64,000 nt of DNA from the NCBI GenBank assembly GCA_964035545.1, contig OZ037765.1:34733504-34797503 (forward strand), given 5' to 3'. Below the pieces are notes generated by a model. It searched no databases. It was given only the letters and a program-made list of their open reading frames with translations, and had not been told where the DNA came from. Below are positions 53,331 through 64,000 of this stretch, one piece after another. The stretch is from Bugula neritina (lineage: Eukaryota; Bryozoa; Gymnolaemata; Cheilostomatida; Bugulidae). Every line of letters begins with the position of its first letter. The stretch's first letter is position 1. A program made the translations under genes and the position numbers.

Positions 53331-55400
53331 ATGCGTATCTCAAATTGGACTATATTACTAACGACTTTGACAACTTTAATCTCTAGTACCTTGTCAAAGA
53401 GTATCTCTATCTTGGATATAGACTCCCTAGTTACTACCACACCACCTGCTGATCATATAACTGTAAAAATAGAGGCTCTGAAAGAAAGAATGAGAAGCCA
53501 AATACCAGATCAGCAGCGGAATATATACAACTCCTTGTCTAAATTCAACGCCACTTTAGAAGAGAAGCGGCAGTTGCTAAGGAAGTACAAAGAGCGACTA
53601 CAGAGGTTGAATGAAAGACATCAGAGCGTGGATCAAGAAGAACCGATACACAAAAGGGAGATCCACTCTTTTCGGGCAGCAGCACCAGCTGGTAGGTTTC
53701 TTCACCTTTTTATTTTAATTTAAATTATTTACTCTGTTGATATTTACTTTTAGTAGAAAGTGCAACATATGGTAGTAGCTATAGAAAAATAATATTTGCA
53801 TAGTAATTAATAGAACCACTCTGCCCACGCAAAAGAAATGATTGAAAATTAAATAATGTATAAGTTTAAATGAGTGGATACTGTAAGAATATTAAGTTTA
53901 TATCTGTTGTAATTAGGGCGGAGTAGTAGCACACTTGAGTAGCTAAAGTAGTTGAAGTGCTACAAATATAGCAGCTAAATATTTGGGATTCTTGTAACCG
54001 ATAGTTTGAGTTGGATTTCTCCAGGCTGATGACTTGCATCACCCGATACTCCACTTGATACTTAACCCAAAATACTGAAAGTGTATTCAATGAAAAGAAC
54101 ACAAAATATGTAAAAACAAGGCCAATGTATCCAAGGTTGTTGTCAAAGCAGGTTTTCAAACTGCTAGATATACACAGCATATTAATGTGTCAAGTCATAC
54201 AGCAGCATATCCTTGTACAGTTTCATATGTTGACAGTAATTACACAAGTGTTTGCTATAATCTGTAACCTACACTGATTAATGAAATTGAAACATTTGTC
54301 ATGTAATTACAAGTCAAATATATCATATTGAAATAAGCCATTTCTCCTTCTGTGTACAATAGGTAGAGTGACATAATGCATTGTTTAGAGGAGTAACCGG
54401 CCACTTCATTGGTTTCCTTTGTTATTTTGAGGTGAATAAAAATGTGCACACACCAGCAACCTTGGCTCGTACAATACCTCTCATAGGTACAAACCAACCT
54501 CACCTGACAATCCTTGCATGTCTGTGGAAATTGCATATTATATCAGCAACCATTGTTGTAACTTGCCACCAGCTGTTTGCCTCACTAATATTTACATAAT
54601 CTGTTGCAGGGAACAGTGCAAAAGTTGGAATTTATAAATTTCCGACAGTAAAAATAGCTCAACCAAGAGATTACACTAAAGAGTTGAAAGTTCAGTCAGC
54701 CATGCTCAGTATACACAGACAGGATGCAGCTTCTCATTTAGACAAACTCAAATTAGACCGGCAGTCAAAGTCGTCGTCCGAAAGGAATTTAGACTATAAT
54801 GTAGTTCTCTCAGTTCATCAGACTCTGCCTGGAGGCTATCGTAGACTGGTTACTTCAAAAGTTGTATCCCTTGCCCGCTCCGGCTGGATTAAGTTAGACG
54901 TGACTGACATAGTACAGAGCTGGGTCACCGAGCCCGGCATGAACTACGGCATTGAAGTCGAATGCCCAACCCATAACTTGACACAAATATTAACTCCTTT
55001 CCAAGAGGGGGACATCAACACACCTACTTTAGATATTGTAATTTATGAAAAAGCTATAGTAACCCAACGACGGCAGCGTCGAGATGTCTCTCCAGAAGAG
55101 TGCAGTTCTGACGGGTGCTGCCGGCGTCCTGTAAATATAAAAGCATCACACATAGGCCTTCCCGACCATATAGTTCATGGCGAATATATAGAAGCTTATA
55201 TTTGCAGTGGAAGCTGTCCTAACAATCATAAACTCCATACCTTCTGGGCAGCAGTTAAGGACAAGCTGAATTATGACAAGCATTGTGCTCCAGTGGCGTA
55301 CAGTCAAACATATACTCACATGTACTATGACGTAGAGCTCGATGACTTGGTGGAAACTGTGTTTAATGATCTAATAGTATCGCAATGTGCCTGCGTCTAG
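53331..55400 (+). CDS. TGF-beta-superfamily ligand precursor, 2 exons
   Basis: Secreted growth-factor precursor acting through type I/II serine kinase receptors. Exons 53331-53691 and 54610-55400 join in phase (1,152 nt, 383 residues). Start is the ATG at 53331, which opens a signal peptide (MRISNWTILLTTLTTLISS). A charged helix follows (VKIEALKERMRSQI), resembling the latency straitjacket start of TGF-beta and myostatin prodomains, then a prodomain with SGWIKLDVTDIVQSWV and a furin site RRQRR. The mature part, about 105 residues, has Cys at 7, 12, 13, 41, 45, 68, 102 and 104: cystine-knot spacing, with the extra N-terminal pair of TGF-beta/activin/myostatin types. The inter-chain cysteine is replaced by His (KHCAP where CC is usual), and only 22 residues separate CXXXC from the next Cys. 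N-glycosylation sites are present in the prodomain (NAT, NLT). Subfamily not settled. Confidence 0.95.
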
Positions 55401-55637
55401 TCCGTCTCTGTCCTAGTAGTCATCTGTAACGAAGGCTGCTTCTGCCTAATTTTTTCCAATTGCTTTCAGTTCATTCATTTTTGTTTTGAGAAAGCTTGAG
55501 AAAAAGTCCAAACTCATGTACGCAACTCTCCATTTTGCACCTTTTATGCCAAAGAGTAATCAGGAGACTTTTCAGCCAATCAGCTTGTCAACTGATTTAA
55601 TTTTATTTATTATTTTTTATTCTCTACATACCAAATT

Positions 55638-55643
55638 AATAAA
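55638..55643 (+). terminator. Poly(A) signal of the TGF-beta-family gene
   Basis: AATAAA about 240 bp after the stop, in an AT-rich 3' UTR. Confidence 0.55.
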
Positions 55644-56741
55644 AATGATAAAACACTAAGTTATGTTGCAATCATGTGTTGGGGAAGTAACTCCTAATTA
55701 CAACTGAGAGCCAATAGTTTAGCCACAGTTGAATGCTGAGCTGTGAAATTACTAATAAACAAAAACTACATTGTTTGTGTTCACAATACAGTTAATGATT
55801 TCAAGTGAAGAGGGCTATTAGAATGCAGTTAATGAAAACATACAATGTGCTAATAAACCATTAACACTGTGTCTTTCAATAAGCATGAGGATTCTATTAG
55901 TGATTATCAAAAGACACATTTAGTGGAAATTTGCAAGCATCATTGTATGGGATTAGAAATGTTCCACTTGAAACACTTAGCCATGCTACACACTCCACAC
56001 TCTGACAATGAAAGAGAAGATTTACTCTTTCACTTTTAATTACAGCTGCTGCCAAAATCCACTTCATTATTGAATTTAAGTAAATTTCTGAACAGATTAA
56101 ATTCCAGTTTCTATTAACAGCTCTATGGGTGGCACTTACTGTAATAGTTGGTATTATATCTTGTGTATCACTAAAATATGTTTAATCAAAATATAATTAT
56201 AACTTTATTTTGTCGTTTGACATTTGCAGTTTTACTGCAAGTTGTGTTTGAAAGCAGACTTAGGTGCAGTTCGTCTTGCAATCTGAAATCTTTCAATATT
56301 ATATTTCATTAAGAAACTATCAACACAATACCAAGTCAATATACTGAAAGCTCAACAAGTGTAGCAATTAGCAAAGGGCACCTTGTGATACGTACAATTC
56401 TTCACAAACCCAGCAATCCTTACCAACATCAAAGTGGTTGAGAAGCTGTAAGAGTGGCAGCGGTCTATAATTAGGAGCAGCACGCAGTATAATATACATG
56501 AGTATGTCTATACTCTATACAGTTAAATATAATATAATATAATGTATTATACACATGAATATATATATATGTAGACATAAAACTAACTTCAAAGAATCAA
56601 AACTTTAATTCTTGGAAAATATGAGCAACTTTTATCTAATGATATCTTACATGTATAGACATTACATGATGGTGATAACATGTGTGGAGGCTGCAATTGA
56701 TGTGATATTATTATGTGCATTATCATTAGTAGACCAATTTC

Positions 56742-56787
<46 letters not shown>

Positions 56788-56793
56788 TATATA

Positions 56794-56868
<75 letters not shown>

Positions 56869-59135
56869 CAACACACGGGGTGGTGGTAGAAGCATAAAGG
56901 CACACACACCATCTACACGAACACAAACAGGTAACAATACAACTCATCAATAATCAATTGTTGAAAATCGGTGTTCTGCTATTTGATCTGAGTCAATATA
57001 TATTGACCTTTACCAGTTTCACTAAGGCTATGCTCCCTGGGGGATGCCCACCCTGACCTAGGCTGCCGCTACCCCTGCTGCTGTCTCACACCCTGGGCAT
57101 GTGTCAGCCTCTAGGCTATGCTGCCAGAGCCAGCTAGTGACAGGACAGACAACAGGAAATGGAATCATTTATTTATCGCAACTCCTTAAAAGGAAGGAAA
57201 TGATGTTATTAGGTGACATTTCATATACTTACTAAGATATTGTATAGAGGTTTGTATTAAGGTTGCCATGTTGGATGTTGTGTGTTCTACCTCTCTGTAA
57301 GATTATAGCCCGGGATTCCTACAGAGTCTGGTTACAAATAGACACACAGACAGATAGTGTACAGAGACAACGGATGCACCCATTTGACTTTGTAGATGAA
57401 GAGTGGAATAGACTGGGTGTTGTGTTACCCTTAGAATGAAAGTTGAAATTGTAGTCATAACTTTCCTGAGATGTAGTCTGAGATGTAGGCTGTTTGTAGT
57501 CCTAGTTATCAGTCTGCAAGAAGGTGTGTGCATGCAGATATGTTGTATATTATTTATATAAGCCACCAGGTATTACTTTGGGTTACATTCTAATCTAAAA
57601 CTGGAGAACAAAAATCCTTCGCGTCAAATTTAAGCAAGTGTATACATGCTTAAATATGCTTTTCCATGCTTAAATATGCCTATGTGGCTTCTATGAATGT
57701 TACATATTATTCCACCAGTAATTAGCTAGACCTTCTGTGAATCAACAGAAAGGTAAAGTTAAGGAAATACTTTGAACTACAATTCAGACTTCTCTGCTCA
57801 TACCTGAATACATTCATAGCATACTGTGGCTTGTCATTTCGTACTCTATTCATATCAGTTACATGCAGCATGTGACAAGCTCAGAGTAAACAACTTACTG
57901 CTAGACTATTGGCTGAGCTCATGTAAGCACCACTACCATTGGCTGAACATAAATGTAAGCACTGCCACTATAGGCTAAGCACATGTAAGCACTGTCACTA
58001 TAGGTTGAGCTGATGCAAGCACTGCTACTATTGGCTGAGCCGATGTAAGCACTGTCACTATTGGTTGAGCTGATGTAAGAACTGCTACTATTGGTTGAGC
58101 ACATGTAGGCATCAATGCTATAGGTTGTAGGACAGTCATTTTGTATTTACAATAACAAGGTGAATCATTTGCTTGTAAATTAATAATAATGAGTGTGAAA
58201 TTAATACATTTATGACAAATACAGTTAATTAGTGTATACAATTTAAATTTGTTGCAGGTAATACCTTCAGTGTTTCATTGCTTCCTGTGTGCTGTGGATA
58301 TACACTGCTTTGTGACTAACACTTTGTCATCTAAATATTTGAAGCACTATGAAAGTCTGGTTTATTAATTAAATCTGACAGCCACCAACACAGCAAATTT
58401 TCATTTTACTAAAAGATACCATCAATGTGGCACATACTTGGAAATACAATATTCAGTTTAATGCTAAAAGCACTGCTGACATCCAGTTTAAAATATAATG
58501 TGTGAGTTGAACAAAACTTTTTCATTCAAAGTTGACGAAGGGTATTGAAACCTGGAAGCTTTAATGTCTTAAGAGAGGGGGCGTGGTTGGTGTTTGTTTA
58601 GCACGGTATACGAGAGAAACTAGTATAGGCTAGGGCTCACTTTATACGAAGATCTTTAGTCGTGTCAAAAGGTTATCTAGTCAAATTTTTTCTGAACATA
58701 AAACTGGTGTAGAAGTTATGGTATAAGCAGACGTGAGTCTTGCCATGTGGAAGATGCCGCACTGGATAAATAGCTCGTGTAAGGGCACATGTCAAATTGT
58801 GGCCATCCTACTCGCCAACATAACTAATTCATCTTCATTAGAATTTGTTAACAAACTACTAAAGTCATGATTGAGTCATAAACTTAGAGTGCTGATACGG
58901 TGGAAATATTTCAATTTGATACTCTATGTCACCTGCGTACTATAGCCTTGTCTCCACAATCAGTTTGATTTATTAGAGTCTGCAGGTAGTACACAACATA
59001 AATAAAATATCTGACATTCCTCTTGAAACCAACACCAACAGTTGCTGCTCTTAAACACCACTGCCAATCACTCCGCTTCATTTTATGACAAATCTGGCAA
59101 AATCAAATTAGTTTTTGTTTGATGCCAAATATGTA
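55644..59135. other. Intergenic, no gene recognised
   Basis: Contains a (TA)n run at 56742-56866 and a degenerate repeat of about 30 bp, with 6-7 copies containing taagcactgctactattgg, at 57895-58110. No exon-like conserved segment was found on either strand. Confidence 0.6.
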
Positions 59136-61108
59136 GAGACCAAGAGTCAGCGGTGTATTATTGAGACCAAGAGTCAGCGGTGTATTATTGAGACCAAGAG
59201 TCAGCGGTGTATTATAGAGACCAAGAGTCAGCGGTGTATTATAGAGACCAAGAGTCAGCGGTGTATTGTAGAGACCAAGAGTCAGCGGTGTATTATAGAG
59301 ACCAAGAGTCAGCGGTGTATTATTGAGACCAAGAGTCAGCGGTGTATTGTAGAGACCAAGAGTCAGCGGTGTATTATTGAGACCAAGAGTCAGCGGTGTA
59401 TTATAGAGACCAAGAGTCAGCGGTGTATTATTGAGACCAAGAGTCAGCGGTGTATTATAGAGACCAAGAGTCAGCGGTGTATTATTGAGACCAAGAGTCA
59501 GCGGTGTATTGTAGAGACCAAGAGTCAGCGGTGTATTATAGAGACCAAGAGTCAGCGGTGTATTATTGAAACCAAGAGTCAGCGGTGTATTATAGAGACC
59601 AAGAGTCAGCGGTGTATTGTAGAGACCAAGAGTCAGCGGTGTATTATTGAGACCAAGAGTCAGCGGTGTATTATAGAGACCAAGAGTCAGCGGTGTATTA
59701 TTGAGACCAAGAGTCAGCGGTGTATTATAGAGACCAAGAGTCAGCGGTGTATTATTGAGACCAAGAGTCAGCGGTGTATTGTAGAGACCAAGAGTCAGCG
59801 GTGTATTATAGAGACCAAGAGTCAGCGGTGTATTATTGAGACCAAGAGTCAGCGGTGTATTATAGAGACCAAGAGTCAGCGGTGTATTATTGAGACCAAG
59901 AGTCAGCGGTGTATTATAGAGACCAAGAGTCAGCGGTGTATTATTGAGACCAAGAGTCAGCGGTGTATTATTAAGACCAAGAGTCAGCGGTGTATTATTG
60001 AGACCAAGAGTCAGCGGTGTATTATTGAGACCAAGAGTCAGCGGTGTATTATTGAGACCAAGAGTCAGCGGTGTATTATAGAGACCAAGAGTCAGCGGTG
60101 TATTATAGAGACCAAGAGTCAGCGGTGTATTATAGAGACCAAGAGTCAGCGGTGTATTATAGAGACCAAGAGTCAGCGGTGTATTATAGAGACCAAGAGT
60201 CAGCGGTGTATTATTGAGACCAAGAGTCAGCGGTGTATTATAGAGACCAAGAGTCAGCGGTGTATTATTGAGACCAAGAGTCAGCGGTGTATTATAGAGA
60301 CCAAGAGTCAGCGGTGTATTATTGAGACCAAGAGTCAGCGGTGTATTGTAGAGACCAAGAGTCAGCGGTGTATTATAGAGACCAAGAGTCAGCGGTGTAT
60401 TATTGAGACCAAGAGTCAGCGGTGTATTATAGAGACCAAGAGTCAGCGGTGTATTATTGAGACCAAGAGTCAGCGGTGTATTATAGAGACCAAGAGTCAG
60501 CGGTGTATTATTGAGACCAAGAGTCAGCGGTGTATTATTAAGACCAAGAGTCAGCGGTGTATTATTGAGACCAAGAGTCAGCGGTGTATTATTGAGACCA
60601 AGAGTCAGCGGTGTATTATTGAGACCAAGAGTCAGCGGTGTATTATAGAGACCAAGAGTCAGCGGTGTATTATAGAGACCAAGAGTCAGCGGTGTATTAT
60701 AGAGACCAAGAGTCAGCGGTGTATTGTAGAGACCAAGAGTCAGCGGTGTATTATAGAGACCAAGAGTCAGCGGTGTATTATAGAGACCAAGAGTCAGCGG
60801 TGTATTGTAGAGACCAAGAGTCAGCGGTGTATTATAGAGACCAAGAGTCAGCGGTGTATTATAGAGACCAAGAGTCAGCGGTGTATTATAGAGACCAAGA
60901 GTCAGCGGTGTATTATAGAGACCAAGAGTCAGCGGTGTATTATAGAGACCAAGAGTCAGCGGTGTATTGTAGAGACCAAGAGTCAGCGGTGTATTATAGA
61001 GACCAAGAGTCAGCGGTGTATTATAGAGACCAAGAGTCAGCGGTGTATTGTAGAGACCAAGAGTCAGCGGTGTATTATAGAGACCAAGAGTCAGCGGTGT
61101 ATTATTAG
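59136..61108. repeat. 27-bp minisatellite, about 73 copies, with higher-order blocks
   Basis: Core accaagagtcagcggtgtat; variants differ mainly in the bases after it (tattg, tatag, gtag). The rare variant with tattaag occurs twice, near 59971 and 60538, about 567 bp (21 units) apart, with matching variant order around each. The long open frame across it (59115-61202) is a by-product of a period divisible by three. Confidence 0.95.
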
Positions 61109-61202
61109 ATTTTCAGACAAACATTTTTGTAGATGTACCCAAGAGTTAGAGGAGAATTCCTTAAGAGCTGTCCTGCTGGATCAGGTTGCAGACGTAGAGT
61201 GA

Positions 61203-64000
61203 TGACTCATGCATGAGTTGGCGTCTCAAACTGAGTCAGGACTTGCTACAAGATATACATGCATGTGGTCAACATTGCTCTGATTTCTCTAACAATAATT
61301 AGTTGTGTACAATACAACTCTGGTAAATTAATTATAATGTATAATTACATATTTCTGTTAAATTAGTTATTTATTATTTATTTTGTTCAAAGCATGCAAT
61401 CATAGGAAGATTTTCACTTAGTTTTCATTTGTCTGAATTAAATAGCAAATCTAGTAGCATAAAACTTAAGTTATACAGCTAATATTGCAACATGGCTTTT
61501 GTGTCTTGGAACATGTCTGATGTAATACGTGAAGCTCAAAGGGATGGAATAGAAAGAATTTATTTGCTGCAATGTTTACATTCTTTATAAGTTGAGTAAC
61601 TTTTGAAGAGCAATTAAAACTTTAATTACATGCTATAAATGTCTGTCTCTAGCTTCATCTGCTGCCAAATAGGACTTAGCTTATAATATAGTCATTAGAA
61701 GAGTAAACAATGGAAGAACTTACAGAGGAATTATTACGCAGGTTGAAATAGTTTCAACTTGAGTAGCTGTTGTGTAACTACAAGTAAGAAGTTGAGTAAT
61801 GCTTCCATCAGGTTGTTAATTATTTGATTGTTTCCGGTAAAAATTTTGTTTAAATTATATGAAAAGAAGAATATCTATTGTCATATGCTATTCTATTACT
61901 TTTCACTCGATTTCCACTCACTTCTACCAGCCAAACTACCTTAAAAATTACTATAAATAATTGTTATATGTATTTAGTTTCCACTGCATTTTACATAAAT
62001 ACAATAACTCTGGTATCATTGAGCCTTAGATACTTAACAAGAGAGCAGCTGTACCTCACTGCAACCTCTCCTGCTAAGTTCTGCTAAGGAACAGAGGCTG
62101 TAGAGATTTGGAACATGTCTGTCCCAGTTCTATGAGCAACTGGTAAATATGTATACATGACTTATGGATTGCTATTAATAAAATTAGCATAACACAGAAT
62201 CTAAACAGTTAATGAGACCGTGAAGACTTTGGGTTGTTCTGTTTCCGCCTCTATTCCTGTTTAGCAAATGTTAGTAATTATAAGAGTATTTTCCCTGGCA
62301 TCATCTCTCCCTGGGATGCCATCTCATTGTGAATAAACAATTGTTCAACTCACTCAATCAATGACTACCTGATTGTCAATTGCACTAATTAACTGCACAC
62401 ACATCACTGATGCTATTTTTAGAATCTTCATAAATAATTATAATCTTGTAGGTTTGGCTTTTCAGTATGAATGCAGTAGAAGTCAAACATACAGCAGCAC
62501 ACAGCGTATTACTACACTAACTCAATGTCTTAGCTACCAGACAAATGCTTTTACAATCTACTTCCAAGTTGCGACACTTTGAGCTGACATTTGTACTGCT
62601 GCTAGACGGTAGGCAGCGCAGCTACTTCCCTTCATCTGATTACATAATGCTGAAAATATCACACGTATGCTGCCAAAGGCACTAGTTTCAGACAGTGAGT
62701 GCCGGCAGCTAAGATATTGTCATTCAAATATCTAGATTTGTACTTTTAAATGTAAATTTCTGACTGAGATTTCTACTGAATGCTTTTCTTGTTACAATGT
62801 GCTCCTGGCTTTGCCCAATAAGTGCGGAGTTTGTGTCATCAGTTTGTGTCCTCAGCATGTTACACAACAAGTAGGGGGACTAAAGAGATGATCACCATTT
62901 ACATAATGTCTTGCATATTAGTTTGTGTCATACACCCAGACACTAAGAAAGTGTTATGTAACAGCCAGTCTAAGAAGTTTTTCTGATTAGTAAAAGTTTC
63001 AATTCTGAAACTCAAACGTAGCCGTCTATAAATAGTTAGTCAGCTGCTGAATGGGTCAGTATTTAGGACTGACTTAATGTCACGGTTGAGGTAAAAGGTT
63101 TCTGCAAGTGCACGAGCAGCACTTAGGGAATTGTAGGCTATATAGTAGGCTATATTTATCATCTCTCACGAAGTTGGTAGCATTCTGTATTAGCTGATGG
63201 AAGAAAAAGTGTAACAGTTATTGGATATTGAAAGCATGCCTTTGTGAAACCATTTATTTACTAAATATAAAATCAATAGCCGAGCCATTATTTAGTTAAT
63301 TACTCATACCTCTAATAGGGGGCAGATCAATGCTACCTTCGCTATTGGTATGACTGAGATTATTTTTAGATGCTGGCTTTGCTATATTTGGACCAGGGAT
63401 TGGTGCAATAATTAATTTTGGCACATAATTAACTGCTGGACATTGTTTGTGTCTACACCATAATTATCATTCCTCGTGTTCTAAAATCTAATTTTACTGG
63501 CAATTTAGCAGCATCAAAGGTGAGCGCTAATTCTAATGGACAGCGAGGAGGGCCAGATGGGTGCTTGAGAACCCCCTTGGCATGTTTCCAACAAGCGCAA
63601 GAGTGACTTATAGCCTGAGCTCTCCTGTAAGGTGACTGCTTTCCTATCCAAGGCCTCACCTCTACTAATCAACACCATCGGTGTAGAGCCAAACTATGCA
63701 TCATAATATTTTTGTTGTTTTCAAGAAAAGAGATTAAATCTATTTAGAACTTTTTATATAAAAATGTTGAAGCATTAGAAATATTTATAGTACTTAGCTG
63801 GCTGGTTACCAAGCTGAATGTTTGCTGTGTTATTGTACCGAGGTGGTGAGGAGACTGGTAGACATACTACCTTACTACTCATCATGTACTGGCAATGGAG
63901 AAATCAACATGTTACATATTTATACAATGGAATTCAAAATGACAGCTCTTTTAAAAAACTAATTCCACTGCATGGAGCTCTTGCATTATTACCTTGCACT
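61203..64000. other. Intergenic, no gene recognised
   Basis: AT-rich single-copy sequence. A short minus-strand frame at 63453-63659 is less AT-rich than its surroundings and might be part of an exon or relic, but I do not recognise it. Confidence 0.5.

Noticed and set aside
59115-61202. 695-residue frame made of nine-residue repeats (ETKSQRCII)
   Set aside because: Period 27 keeps the frame open. No promoter, splice signals or recognisable non-repeat domain; treated as a minisatellite.

Overview
The window is animal nuclear DNA: AT-rich, intron-rich, standard genetic code, GT-AG introns. It holds two conserved animal genes, one secreted TGF-beta-family ligand gene, and one young Ty3/gypsy retrotransposon nested in an older DNA transposon. 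I recognised the genes by recalling the protein families; no search was run. I cannot place the species. A ciliary transition-zone gene plus a TGF-beta-type ligand say metazoan, probably an invertebrate.

Layout. (1) 54-5061, + strand: the last six coding exons of NELFA (negative elongation factor A); the 5' part lies outside the window. (2) 5578-49741, - strand: a complete CC2D2A gene in 38 coding exons, about 1,698 residues, convergent with NELFA and 516 bp from its stop codon. Coding sequence is about 5.1 kb of a 44 kb locus. The rest is introns, almost all holding tandem repeats with periods of about 12-54 bp. (3) Inside CC2D2A intron 32, a 36-bp-period array is split by a 10.6 kb insertion at 7848-18451. 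This is a DNA transposon with 30-bp inverted ends and a TA target duplication, itself interrupted by a 7.4 kb LTR retrotransposon (8874-16311, - strand) with apparently identical 304-bp LTRs. (4) 49742-53330: the intergenic region upstream of CC2D2A, ending in a CCAAT/TATA promoter. (5) 53331-55400, + strand: a two-exon TGF-beta-superfamily ligand (383 residues) with a furin site and a cystine-knot domain that lacks the inter-chain cysteine. (6) 55401-64000: no gene recognised; a 27-bp-period array with higher-order structure (59136-61108) dominates.

Most notable. First, the intronic arrays often start at a 5' splice site. In at least three cases (CC2D2A exons 9, 12 and 20) the repeat unit contains the last 9-17 exonic bases plus the donor, so each array carries copies of a real exon-donor junction. 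Second, the retrotransposon shows a textbook -1 frameshift signal near the end of gag (GTTAAAC, 5-nt spacer, perfect 10-bp GC stem) and then a run of ten G where a second -1 shift would enter pol. It also carries an extra 3' zinc-finger ORF. Third, the TGF-beta ligand has kept the extra N-terminal cysteine pair but lost the dimer cysteine and shortened the segment before it.

Function. The genes are not a pathway cluster. NELF-A acts in RNA polymerase II pausing, CC2D2A at the ciliary transition zone, and the ligand in extracellular signalling.
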